Notes under the pieces: generated by a model | Seen by the model: only the letters and a program-made list of their open reading frames with translations | Told to the model about the DNA's origin: nothing | The model's database searches: none | NCBI GenBank assembly: GCA_004299305.1 | Contig: SCPZ01000097.1 | Span: 124,001-188,000 of the forward strand | Direction: 5' to 3' | DNA: 64,000 bases | Source: Methylobacter sp. | GTDB lineage: Bacteria > Pseudomonadota > Gammaproteobacteria > Methylococcales > Methylomonadaceae | In this document: positions 1-8,093 of the stretch, piece by piece | Position numbering within the stretch: the stretch's first letter is position 1 | Layout of the letters: each line of letters starts with the position of its first letter | Program-made: the position numbers and the translations under genes

Positions 1-934
1 TATTATTACGTTTTTCTTGTCCTCGGTGGCTGATAACTTGACGGCGGCTTTATTAGTCGGAGCTGTAGTTATGGCAGTTGGTGCTGATAACCCTAAATTT
101 GTCAGCATCGGTTTTGTTAACTTAGTGGTTGCTGCTAATGCGGGCGGTGCATTCTGTCCTTTTGGCGATATTACAACCTTGATGGTTTGGCAGGCGGAAT
201 ACGCTGAGTTTTTTGATTTCTTTAAGTTGTTTATTCCATCGGCGGTGAATTACGGGGTGCCGGCAGCGGTGATGTATTTTGCGGTGCCTGATGAACAACC
301 AAAAGCGTCGTCTGAAGCTGCGGTGCAATTAAAACCGGGTGCGATTGTAATTTGCGTCATGTTCTTGTTGACTATCGTTACTGCGGTAAGTTTTAAGCAG
401 GCTCTGCATTTACCGCCGTTTATGGGCATGATGGTCGGTCTTTCTGCTCTGATGCTTTATGGTTATCGTTTGAAAACTGTTTATCGTGTTGAGGGCGAAG
501 AAGGGTTTGATATTTTCAATAAGGTGCGTCATGCAGAATGGGATACCCTGTTGTTTTTCTTCGGTGTGGTTTTTGCAGTCGGTGGTTTGGGTTATATCGG
601 TTATCTGGAGTTGTTGTCTGGTGCGATGTACGACGGCTTAGGTGCGACGACGGCGAATATTCTGGTGGGTGTGATTTCGGCGATCGTTGATAATATTCCT
701 GTTATGTTTGCGGTACTGAATATGAATTTGGATATGGATTTATATCAGTGGTTGTTGGTGACGTTGACTGCTGGTGTCGGTGGTTCTTTGTTGTCAGTGG
801 GTTCTGCAGCTGGTGTGGCATTAATGGGGCAGTCCGACCATAAATATACATTTTTCAGTCACCTAAAGTGGACGCCCGCAATTGCTGGTGGCTATGTAGG
901 CAGTATTGTTGTTCATTATTTGATTAATGGTTGA
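1..934 (+). CDS. nhaD: Na+/H+ antiporter NhaD, 5'-truncated by window edge
   Basis: Inner-membrane sodium/proton antiporter of the NhaD/ArsB superfamily, which exports Na+ in exchange for protons. The frame is open to the left edge: codons from position 2 read IITFFLSSVADNLTAAL, the conserved LSxxADNLT segment, so the TTG at 17 is not a real start and the gene begins outside the window. About 310 C-terminal residues are visible, all hydrophobic helices. A second conserved segment, VDNIPVMFA, and a glycine/serine-rich GSLLSVGSAAGVALMG stretch lie near the C terminus. A Rho-independent terminator follows 47 nt after the stop codon. Family assignment is firm; the exact paralogue is inferred. Confidence 0.9.
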   Translation, partial: IITFFLSSVADNLTAALLVGAVVMAVGADNPKFVSIGFVNLVVAANAGGAFCPFGDITTLMVWQAEYAEFFDFFKLFIPSAVNYGVPAAVMYFAVPDEQPKASSEAAVQLKPGAIVICVMFLLTIVTAVSFKQALHLPPFMGMMVGLSALMLYGYRLKTVYRVEGEEGFDIFNKVRHAEWDTLLFFFGVVFAVGGLGYIGYLELLSGAMYDGLGATTANILVGVISAIVDNIPVMFAVLNMNLDMDLYQWLLVTLTAGVGGSLLSVGSAAGVALMGQSDHKYTFFSHLKWTPAIAGGYVGSIVVHYLING

Positions 935-980
935 ATCTTGAATAATCGCCGCGCGCTCTGTGCGGTGCTGTAGTTCAGAT

Positions 981-1017
981 AAGGTCGATGCCTCGCAAAG
1001 GCATTCGGCCTTTTTTG
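981..1017 (+). terminator. Rho-independent terminator after nhaD
   Basis: Hairpin with arms AAGGTCGATGCCT and AGGCATTCGGCCTT (one bulge, one G-U) around a short loop, followed directly by a run of six T. It lies between nhaD and the next gene on the same strand. Confidence 0.8.
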
Positions 1018-1066
1018 TTTATGATTAGCTCAATATGTTGAGTATGAAATTTTCTGACTTTTTCCT

Positions 1067-2356
1067 GTGACAAATAATACCAATATTAAGCAGGTGCTCC
1101 TCAATAGGCGTATGTTGGTTTGCATCTTTACCGGTTTTAGCTCAGGTTTGCCGTTGTATATCCTGATAGGGCTGTTACCTGCATGGTTGCGCTCTGAGGG
1201 TGTGGATTTAAAGGTCATCGGCTTGTTTGCTCTAATACAATTGCCGTTTACCTGGAAATTTCTTTGGGCGCCGTTGTTTGATCGTTATATTCCCCCTCTT
1301 GGTCGGCGGCGCGGCTGGTTGTTTATTACGCAAATGGCATTGCTGCTATCCATTCCGGGATTTGGTGCGCTGCATCCTGGGCTGGATTTATGGACGATTG
1401 CCTATTTGGCGGGTGTGGTGGCATTTTTCAGTGCTTCGCAAGATATAGTGTTGGATGCTTATCGACGTGAATTATTGTTGGATGCCGAGCTGGGTCTGGG
1501 TAATGCTGTACATGTTAACGCATACAAAATTGCAGGCTTAATACCGGGATCTTTATCCCTTATTCTGGCCGATCATTTACCGTGGCGTAGTGTGTTTTTT
1601 ATTACGGCTCTGTTCATGTTGCCGGGTATTGCAATGACACTTTTCGTGACGGAGCCGGTGCTTAAAAATGGAGCGCCAAAAACGCTCCGGGCTGCTGTGG
1701 TTGAGCCATTTCAAGAATTTATCGGTCGAAATGGGTTGAAGTCGGCGTGCTTGGTGCTAGCTTTTATCTTTTTTTACAAGTTGGGCGATAGTATGGCTAC
1801 TGCGCTCGCTACGCCGTTTTATCTCGATATGGGCTTTAGCAAAACAGAGATCGGACTTATCGCTAAAAATGCTGGTTTGTGGCCAAGTGTTATGGGTGGA
1901 TTGCTGGGTGGTATTTGGATGATTCGGCTTGGTATTAACCGTGCCTTGTGGATTTTTGGTTTGGTGCAGATGGTTGCTATTTTAGGCTTCGCTTGGCTTG
2001 CGACGGTAGGGCATAGTCTGCTCTGGCTGGCTGTGGTAATCGGTATTGAAGCCTTAGGGGTGGGATTGGGTACTGCGGCTTTTGTCGCCTTTATTGCTCA
2101 CACTACGCATCCGCTTTACACGGCCACTCAATTTGCTTTATTTACTAGCTTGGCAGCGGTGCCGCGCACCTTTGCTAATGCGGCTACCGGTTATCTGGTG
2201 GAGTGGTTTGGATGGGTGGCTTTTTTCTTATTTTGTTTTGTCATCGCGATTCCGGGTATGTTGCTGTTGTTTAAAGTCGCGCCATGGAGTGTTCAAGATA
2301 AATCAGGAGGCTGTCCGAGCATAGAACATTCTGACGAGCAGTGCCCTCCTTTCTAG
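1067..2356 (+). CDS. AmpG-like major facilitator permease
   Basis: A 429-residue multi-pass membrane protein of the AmpG/PAT (acetyl-CoA or muropeptide permease) branch of the MFS. It shows the short N terminus before a first helix at about residues 16-35 (CIFTGFSSGLPLYILIGLLP), an FSASQDIVLDAYRRELL segment in the first half and a cytosolic loop near residue 200. AmpG imports anhydro-muropeptides for peptidoglycan recycling, but the PAT family includes other substrates, so the cargo is uncertain. The GTG at 1067 is the first possible start after an in-frame stop. An ATG at 1112 is an alternative; neither has a strong ribosome-binding site. The last 20 or so residues look non-conserved and run up to a repeat-rich region. 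Confidence 0.75.
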   Translation: MTNNTNIKQVLLNRRMLVCIFTGFSSGLPLYILIGLLPAWLRSEGVDLKVIGLFALIQLPFTWKFLWAPLFDRYIPPLGRRRGWLFITQMALLLSIPGFGALHPGLDLWTIAYLAGVVAFFSASQDIVLDAYRRELLLDAELGLGNAVHVNAYKIAGLIPGSLSLILADHLPWRSVFFITALFMLPGIAMTLFVTEPVLKNGAPKTLRAAVVEPFQEFIGRNGLKSACLVLAFIFFYKLGDSMATALATPFYLDMGFSKTEIGLIAKNAGLWPSVMGGLLGGIWMIRLGINRALWIFGLVQMVAILGFAWLATVGHSLLWLAVVIGIEALGVGLGTAAFVAFIAHTTHPLYTATQFALFTSLAAVPRTFANAATGYLVEWFGWVAFFLFCFVIAIPGMLLLFKVAPWSVQDKSGGCPSIEHSDEQCPPF

Positions 2357-2372
2357 CAGGCAACAAATCTCA

Positions 2373-2500
2373 GCACAGAAATTACTTAATTAAATCAATC
2401 GTTCACATCTCTGTGCTCTCGGCAATTGCTCCATGCATTGCTCTACCTCCTGCATCCATACAAGTCGTGGATCCCGGCAATCCCTGTCGGGATGACGGTG
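2373..2500 (+). repeat. Composite interspersed repeat (LPP-tail element plus CCCGGCA palindrome)
   Basis: The segment opens with an 8-bp inverted repeat (AGCACAGA at 2373-2380 against TCTGTGCT at about 2409-2416). Then comes CTCGGCAATTGCTCCATGC and a core reading CTCTACCTCCTGCATCCAT (2441-2459), followed by a palindromic module CCCGGCAATCCCTGTCGGG and GATGACG (2473-2497). The core recurs at 16842 (+), 15690 (-) and 58850 (-). The second module recurs at 18005-18030. Open frames across this stretch look like read-through of repeat DNA, not genes. The rest of the 2357-2614 gap shows nothing else. Confidence 0.7.
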
Positions 2501-2614
2501 TCCCGCAGGCACTTGTGTATAAAGATGAGCGCTCCGGCGTGGGAACTATTCGGGCTGGGAGGGTATTTTATTGCGGGTCACCCAGCCAAGCGAAATCATC
2601 CTTTTCAAGCGCGT

Positions 2615-2848
2615 TCAGTGTCTTTTTGGCGTGTTTTTCGCTTCTTCTCGCTTTGCTCGCGCATCAGTAAGGGATACGATGGGGCATTCACCGATTGATA
2701 AGGTCTTTTGTTTACCGGCAAACCGATAGGCCAACCTCCATAGTTTTCCACCTTGTACTGTGGCCTGCAAAAATAATCCTCCGCCATCGCTCAGCTTTTG
2801 CGGTTTATCGGTCGGCTTGATTCTTCGTAGTTGAATATCGGTCAGCAT
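2615..2848 (-). pseudogene. Truncated P4-type tyrosine integrase (N-terminal fragment)
   Basis: From the ATG at 2848 the frame reads MLTDIQLRRIKPTDKPQKLS, then DGGGLFLQ, LWRLAYRFAGKQKTLSIG and SLTDARAKREEAK. This is the N-terminal DUF4102 arm-binding domain of P4/phage-like integrases. Similarity stops after REEAK (about residue 72) and the frame ends six residues later. The core-binding and catalytic domains (R-H-R-Y), normally about 300 more residues, are missing. It lies about 195 nt 3' of tRNA-Leu and reads away from it, the usual arrangement for an element integrated at a tRNA 3' end. It is best explained as the relic of a lost island. Confidence 0.8.
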
Positions 2849-2974
2849 GTCAAAGCGGCTAACGGTTACAGGTTGTGGTCTGGGGGTATTTTGTTGGTAT
2901 CTGGTATAAGAAAATTGTAGATACCAACACTCTGTTGGTTCTTTGATGATAAGGTAAGGTGTTACGCGGGGCAA

Positions 2975-3008
2975 TAAAAAACCCGCTAAGCCTTATGGCT
3001 TGCGGGTT
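2975..3008 (-). terminator. Rho-independent terminator of tRNA-Leu
   Basis: On the minus strand AACCCGCAAGCC, loop ATAA, GGCTTAGCGGGTT and then a T run. The hairpin (one bulged A) lies about 35 nt beyond the tRNA 3' end. Confidence 0.75.
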
Positions 3009-3042
3009 CTGTTACCGCCTGATACGGCCTGATTCTGTGATA

Positions 3043-3129
3043 TGGTGCCTCGGGCCGGAGTCGAACCGGCACGTCCTTTCGAACGAGGGATTTTAAGTCC
3101 CTTGCGTCTACCAATTTCGCCACCGAGGC
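3043..3129 (-). tRNA. tRNA-Leu, anticodon UAA
   Basis: An 87-nt class II tRNA with an encoded CCA end. On the minus strand it begins GCCTCGGTGGCGAAATTGG and ends GCCCGAGGCACCA, so the 7-bp acceptor stem pairs exactly. The anticodon stem-loop is GGGACTTAAAATCCC, giving anticodon TAA (reads UUA/UUG). A long variable arm (CGTTCGAAAGGACG) and a GGTTCGACTCC T-loop confirm tRNA-Leu. The gene is flanked by an integrase remnant, so its 3' end probably served as an attachment site. Confidence 0.97.
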
Positions 3130-3223
3130 ATCGATAACTTTGGTAAGCCGCGTATTATATAGCAACAAAAAAAATAAACTAGACCTATCTCAAAAAAAGA
3201 TCAAACCTACCTTGAATGAGTAT

Positions 3224-3784
3224 TTAACGGGGACGAAACAAAGGTGAGCGCATAAAGGGTGTAGAAGATGGCCAATAGTAATTCCCCCAATAATAAGGAT
3301 AACCCCCATAGTAAGGGTTGTAACCATAACCGAAGCCCTCGTAATAATTGTCGTACATATAAACCGGCCACAGATGAATAGTCGTAGCGGAAATCAACGG
3401 TAAACGCATCGCTTTTTTACCTATTGTGCGTTCGAGATCGCCTGTCAGTGTTCCCGCAACAGTGATTTCCGTGTTTTTGGTGTAAACAGCCGGATCAAGA
3501 AACTCAGGACTTTTAATAAGAAATCGGCCTTCATTCGGTTGGTCTGTTTGCGGCCGACCATCGCCGCTAAGCGGATAATACAGCACCTGCACCAAGCTAA
3601 AATTTTGTTCATTTTCCACATCAATAATAACGCCGCCCCAGCGTACCGGCGCATTTTCATAATGGGCAATGGCCTGAGTTGCCAGAGTATAGGAAATATC
3701 AAACAAGGGAGGATTTGTTATCGCAGGCGGCAAATTCGAGCAAGCGCTCAACAATAAACAGATGACTAATAAATACTGTTTCAT
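3224..3784 (-). CDS. Slp-family outer membrane lipoprotein
   Basis: A 186-residue lipoprotein of the Slp/YeaY family (starvation- or stress-induced outer membrane lipoproteins of unknown molecular function). The N terminus is a lipoprotein signal, MKQYLLVICLLLSAC, with the lipidated Cys at residue 15. The Slp core follows: RWGGVIIDVEN at about 48-58, LVQVLYYPL, GRFLI near 87, a TVAGTLTG strand and LPLISATTIHLWP. The last 40 residues are a Tyr/Gly-rich tail (FGYGYNPYYGGYPYYWG). It stands alone, with AGGAGA 9 nt before the ATG. Family assignment is strong; the role is unknown. Confidence 0.88.
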   Translation of the reverse strand: MKQYLLVICLLLSACSNLPPAITNPPLFDISYTLATQAIAHYENAPVRWGGVIIDVENEQNFSLVQVLYYPLSGDGRPQTDQPNEGRFLIKSPEFLDPAVYTKNTEITVAGTLTGDLERTIGKKAMRLPLISATTIHLWPVYMYDNYYEGFGYGYNPYYGGYPYYWGNYYWPSSTPFMRSPLFRPR

Positions 3785-3937
3785 AGTTCTTCTCCTAAAT
3801 ATCTATAAGTTTTCAATCACCATTTTTTAAGCATACTTAAGCAGAAATCCGGAAATAAGGCTATTGTTAAAGATACCTATCCCATGCCTACAATGTGCTG
3901 GATTGCAGTACAATAAGCGCTTTGTCCAACTATTACC

Positions 3938-6900
3938 ATGCCCCTAATGAATAAACAAAAGAAACTGCTACGTTCAGATATACGCTACGAATGTGGCGAC
4001 GCTTTTTATGAGCGCGGACGTAGCTATTTTGAAAAAGGCATGGTGATTAATCTCACCGTTAAAAGCGAAGGAGCCCTTTTTGTACAGCTCAATGCCGCCG
4101 TTAAAGGTAGCCATAAAGATCCTTATCGCCAAAATATCCGTATAGTTTGGCGTCCGGACTATAGCGCCGCAGAGATTGAAGGCGACTGTACTTGCCCTAT
4201 GGGCTATAACTGTAAGCATGTTGCCGCTGTTTGCCTGATGTATCAAAATTCCAATCAAAGTCTTTCAGCAGCGGATACAAAAAACAGTTGTTTCGATTGG
4301 CTTGATAGTCTTCATGAGCAAGCGCCTCCACAACACGATGCCTACCAGGAATTTATCGCCTACATCCTCAAGCCCGGTAATGCAAAACACGAATTCACTA
4401 TTGAGTTTTTAATTACCAAAGAAAAGAAAACCGGAGGTTTAAATAAAGGCAGAAAAACAAGTTTAAGCAATCTTCGCTACAGCCATGTCTACCTCAAGTA
4501 TATCCAACCGGAGGATCAGGAAATTGCCAAACTGCTGACCGTGCTTAACCCCTCTTCTTTTAAAGACGAACCTTTGATTTCTGGCGCAGCCGGTTATTTA
4601 GCTATATCTAAGTTGCTGAAAACAGAACGATTGTTCTGGCAAGACACCGAGCAAGCGCCGCTAACAAAAGGAACCAAGCGCGAGTTAAAATTCGACTGGC
4701 AAACAGCGGATAACGGCGATTATCAATTGGCTGTCGAAATCGATCCCCCGGCAATATTGCTGCTTACCGATCCCCCCCAATACCTGGACGCCGCTTTGGG
4801 CGAGATAGGCACAGTCAATGCTCATAATCTATCAATCGACCAGCTTAAAAACATCCTGGCCGCCCCGAGCATTCCGGTCGAGTATGCCGATGAATTCAGT
4901 CAGCGCCTGATTATTGAACATCCTAGTCTGCCGCTGCCCGCGCCCAAAAAAGTCGAATTAATCGAAGCTGACGAGCTGATGCCTACGCCCAAACTGTTGT
5001 TGTTCGGCCACCAGGTAACACCCCAGCAGTACTCCCATTTTATGGCGGTCGGTTTCAATTATGGGGACTGGACGCTGTCCGTCATCCTTCAGGAAGACCA
5101 TAGCGTGGTGAAAACCGAGCAGGGATTAGTACGCATTAAGCGCAATCTGGAAGCCGAGCAGTCGGCGATACATCGCCTTACCGAACTTGGCTTTAGCCCC
5201 GCGCCTACCGTGCAATTCGGCGTACAGGAACTGTTTTTGTATAGTCAGGCAAAAAACCTAATGGACAGCGCCGCACGCTGGGGGGACTTTCTCCAAAACA
5301 CCCTGCTGGAGCTGGAACAGGGTGGCTGGGTTATCGATATTGATGAGAGTTTCCTGCTTAATTTTCAAACTGCACAGAACTGGGATGCCCAAATCAGCGA
5401 AAGCCAGCAAGACTGGTTTGAGATGCGTTTTAACATAGAAGTTGACGGCCAGTCCCTGCCTTTACTGCCATTGATTATGCCGGTGCTGGAAAACTATGAC
5501 CCGGAAAACCTGCCGGAAATACTCAGTATTCCGCTCGGCGAGCACAACTACCTGAGCCTGCCCAGCGACAAAATAAAACCGTTCCTGAACGTGCTGATAG
5601 AACTGTTTAACAGTAGTACGATGGACAAAGACGGCTCGCTAAAACTATCCCGTTTTAACGCGGCCACGCTGGCCGACCTGGAAGAACACAACTATGGGCT
5701 ATTTAGCATAAACGGAGGCGAAGCGTTACGGGAATTGGGCCGCAAACTAAAAAACTTTAGCGGTATTCAGGATGTAGCCCTTCCCGTCAACTTGCAGGCA
5801 GAACTGCGAGCTTACCAGCAACAGGGACTCAACTGGCTGCAATTTTTACGGGAATATAAATTCTCCGGAATTCTTGCTGACGATATGGGCTTGGGCAAAA
5901 CCATACAGACGCTCAGCCACCTGCTGCTTGAAAAACAAAGCGGCCGGATGATATTACCCAGCCTGATCATTGCGCCGACCAGCCTGATGAGTAACTGGCG
6001 ACGGGAAGCCGAACGCTTCACGCCCGACTTGCAAATCCTGATCCTGCAAGGCACAGAGCGTAAACAGTTGTTCTACAAAATCAGGGACTACGACCTGATC
6101 CTGACCACCTACCCGCTGCTGTCCCGAGATGAAGAAACACTGCTGGAGCACGAGTATCATTACCTGATTTTGGACGAAGCTCAAATCGTTAAAAATCCGC
6201 AGTCCAAAGCCGCCCAATTAGTGCGCCGCATTAAAACCAACCATCGGCTTTGCCTGACCGGCACACCGATGGAAAACCATCTGGGCGAACTCTGGACGCA
6301 ATTCGATTTCCTGATGCCGGGCTTTTTAGGCGACAGCGCCACGTTTAAAAAAAATTACCGCACCCCAATCGAAACCCATGGCGATAGTGAGCAAAGATCG
6401 CGGCTGTCACGGCGAATCGCACCGTTTATGCTGCGCCGCACCAAACAGGATGTCGTTACCGAATTGCCGCCTAAAACCGAGATTATTCGCTCCGTTCCTC
6501 TTTATCCAAAACAGGCCGCTTTATACGAGAGCATCCGCCTGACTATGGAGAAAAAAGTTCGCGATGCGATCGCCCAAAAAGGCCTGTCGCGCAGCCACAT
6601 CACTATACTGGATGCCTTGCTCAAGCTGCGTCAAACCTGCTGCGACCCGCGCACTTTGCCGCTAAAGGAAGCGCACAAAGTGCAGGAATCCGCTAAACTC
6701 GACCTGCTGATGGAGATGCTGCCGGAGCAGCTGGAAGAAGGCCGTAGAATACTGGTGTTCTCGCAATTCACCCGCATGATTGCGCTGATTGAAAAAGAAT
6801 TAAACACCCGAAAAATAGGCTACGCCAAGCTGACCGGTCAAACCCGCAACCGTGACGATGCGATTGAATTGTTTAAAAGCGGTGAAGTTAATGTGTTCCT

Positions 6901-7201
6901 GATCAGCCTGAAAGCCGGCGGCGTCGGCTTAAACCTGACTGAAGCCGATACCGTGATTATTTACGATCCGTGGTGGAACCCCGCCGCAGAAAGTCAGGCC
7001 GCAGACCGCGCCCATCGTATCGGCCAAGATAAGCCGGTGTTCGTCTACAAACTTATTACCGAAAATACCGTAGAGGAAAAAATTATCGCGATGCAGGATA
7101 AAAAACGCGCGTTGGCCGAAGGTATTTATAAAGGCGGAGCCAAAGAAGAATCCTTGAAACTGACTGCGGAAGACCTGACTGCATTGTTTGAGCCCTTATA
7201 A
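3938..7201 (+). CDS. SWIM zinc-finger SNF2-family DEAD/DEAH helicase
   Basis: A 1087-residue Swi2/Snf2 ATPase (HepA/RapA-like superfamily 2), expected to translocate on double-stranded DNA. An N-terminal SWIM finger has C84-x-C86-x5-C92-x-H94. The middle 550 residues are a poorly conserved SNF2-associated region. The helicase core has Walker A DDMGLGKT (about 648-655), Walker B DEAQ (about 746-749), LTGTPMENHLGELW, and in the second RecA lobe VFSQF, LISLKAGGVGLNLT and QAADRAHRIGQ. All motifs look intact. The ATG at 3938 or the one at 3947 may be the start. The 3' end runs to within 17 nt of the nif3-like gene. SWIM-SNF2 proteins are common in bacteria but their cellular role is largely undefined. 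Confidence 0.9.
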   Translation: MPLMNKQKKLLRSDIRYECGDAFYERGRSYFEKGMVINLTVKSEGALFVQLNAAVKGSHKDPYRQNIRIVWRPDYSAAEIEGDCTCPMGYNCKHVAAVCLMYQNSNQSLSAADTKNSCFDWLDSLHEQAPPQHDAYQEFIAYILKPGNAKHEFTIEFLITKEKKTGGLNKGRKTSLSNLRYSHVYLKYIQPEDQEIAKLLTVLNPSSFKDEPLISGAAGYLAISKLLKTERLFWQDTEQAPLTKGTKRELKFDWQTADNGDYQLAVEIDPPAILLLTDPPQYLDAALGEIGTVNAHNLSIDQLKNILAAPSIPVEYADEFSQRLIIEHPSLPLPAPKKVELIEADELMPTPKLLLFGHQVTPQQYSHFMAVGFNYGDWTLSVILQEDHSVVKTEQGLVRIKRNLEAEQSAIHRLTELGFSPAPTVQFGVQELFLYSQAKNLMDSAARWGDFLQNTLLELEQGGWVIDIDESFLLNFQTAQNWDAQISESQQDWFEMRFNIEVDGQSLPLLPLIMPVLENYDPENLPEILSIPLGEHNYLSLPSDKIKPFLNVLIELFNSSTMDKDGSLKLSRFNAATLADLEEHNYGLFSINGGEALRELGRKLKNFSGIQDVALPVNLQAELRAYQQQGLNWLQFLREYKFSGILADDMGLGKTIQTLSHLLLEKQSGRMILPSLIIAPTSLMSNWRREAERFTPDLQILILQGTERKQLFYKIRDYDLILTTYPLLSRDEETLLEHEYHYLILDEAQIVKNPQSKAAQLVRRIKTNHRLCLTGTPMENHLGELWTQFDFLMPGFLGDSATFKKNYRTPIETHGDSEQRSRLSRRIAPFMLRRTKQDVVTELPPKTEIIRSVPLYPKQAALYESIRLTMEKKVRDAIAQKGLSRSHITILDALLKLRQTCCDPRTLPLKEAHKVQESAKLDLLMEMLPEQLEEGRRILVFSQFTRMIALIEKELNTRKIGYAKLTGQTRNRDDAIELFKSGEVNVFLISLKAGGVGLNLTEADTVIIYDPWWNPAAESQAADRAHRIGQDKPVFVYKLITENTVEEKIIAMQDKKRALAEGIYKGGAKEESLKLTAEDLTALFEPL

Positions 7202-7217
7202 GAATATTACTCCGACT

Positions 7218-7979
7218 ATGCATAGAAAAGATTTAGATGTTTTTTTCACCGATTTATTAAGCCCGGCATCATTTAACGACTATTGCCCTAATGGTTTACA
7301 AATCGAAGGCGCAGAACAAATTAATAAAATTGCTTTTGCCGTTTCCGCTACACGCGATTCGATTGAGCAAGCTGTTGATTTACAAGCGGACGCCCTGGTG
7401 GTACATCATGGCTTATTTTGGAAGTTTCACGGCGCACGCACTATAACAGGCAGCTTTGCCAAACGCATTGCTCCCCTGATCCAAAATAATATTAATTTAT
7501 TTGCTTACCATTTACCCTTGGATGCACATCCTGAAATCGGCAATGCCGCAGTTTTAGGGCGGCAAATAGGCTGTCAGCAACAAACCGCTTTCGGCGATTA
7601 TAAAGGGAGTCCTACGGGCATAAAGGGCAGGCTGTCCCTGCCCCTGTCTGCCAAGGAATTGCGCTCGAAATTGCAAACGATCCTCGAACATAATGTCGTC
7701 CTGGCAAGTCCTGATGAAGAACAAATGATTTCGTCGGTCGGCATCATTACGGGCGGGGCTAATAGCGATTGGATCTTGGCCCGGCAAGCAGGCTTAGATG
7801 CATTTATTACCGGTGAAATATCAGAGCATGATTGGCATGAAAGTAAGGAAAATGGCATCCATATGTTTGCCGGCGGACATAATGCTACAGAAAAAGGCGG
7901 CATATTAAGCCTAATGAATCGTCTGCAAACACTGTATAAATTAGAGTGTGTGTTTGTTGATAGCGATAATCCTGCTTAA
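7218..7979 (+). CDS. Nif3-like dinuclear metal-centre protein (YbgI family)
   Basis: A 253-residue protein of the Nif3/YbgI family, which forms hexameric rings with a dinuclear metal site. It has been proposed to act as a GTP cyclohydrolase I type 2-like hydrolase, but this is unsettled. Metal-ligand motifs are visible: VVHHG (His63-His64), YHLPLDAHPE (about 97-105) and a C-terminal GGHNATE carrying the last His/Glu pair. An upstream in-frame TTG at 7188 overlaps the helicase gene; the ATG at 7218 matches the family N terminus MHRKDLDVFF and is preferred. A T-rich terminator follows directly. It is probably co-transcribed with the helicase. Confidence 0.9.
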   Translation: MHRKDLDVFFTDLLSPASFNDYCPNGLQIEGAEQINKIAFAVSATRDSIEQAVDLQADALVVHHGLFWKFHGARTITGSFAKRIAPLIQNNINLFAYHLPLDAHPEIGNAAVLGRQIGCQQQTAFGDYKGSPTGIKGRLSLPLSAKELRSKLQTILEHNVVLASPDEEQMISSVGIITGGANSDWILARQAGLDAFITGEISEHDWHESKENGIHMFAGGHNATEKGGILSLMNRLQTLYKLECVFVDSDNPA

Positions 7980-7984
7980 AGATT

Positions 7985-8023
7985 ACGGCAAAGTAATTCA
8001 TCGCGAAAATTGCCGTTTTTTTT
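7985..8023 (+). terminator. Rho-independent terminator after nif3-like gene
   Basis: Arms ACGGCAA (7985-7991) and TTGCCGT (8010-8016) followed by a run of T to 8023, six nt beyond the stop codon. Confidence 0.8.
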
Positions 8024-8093
8024 CATGAACTTCATATTTTCGTGATTTTTTAGATTAAACTGAAACGACATTCACTTTGCGAAACTGAAAACC

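Noticed and set aside
2341..2698. Two overlapping plus-strand open frames of 90-109 codons
   Set aside because: They read through the composite repeat (LPPASIQVVDPGNPC) and have no family features or ribosome-binding sites.
5812..6217. Antisense frames inside the SNF2 helicase gene
   Set aside because: They lie opposite conserved helicase motifs and are shadows of the real reading frame. The same applies to antisense frames across the dcw and hox genes.
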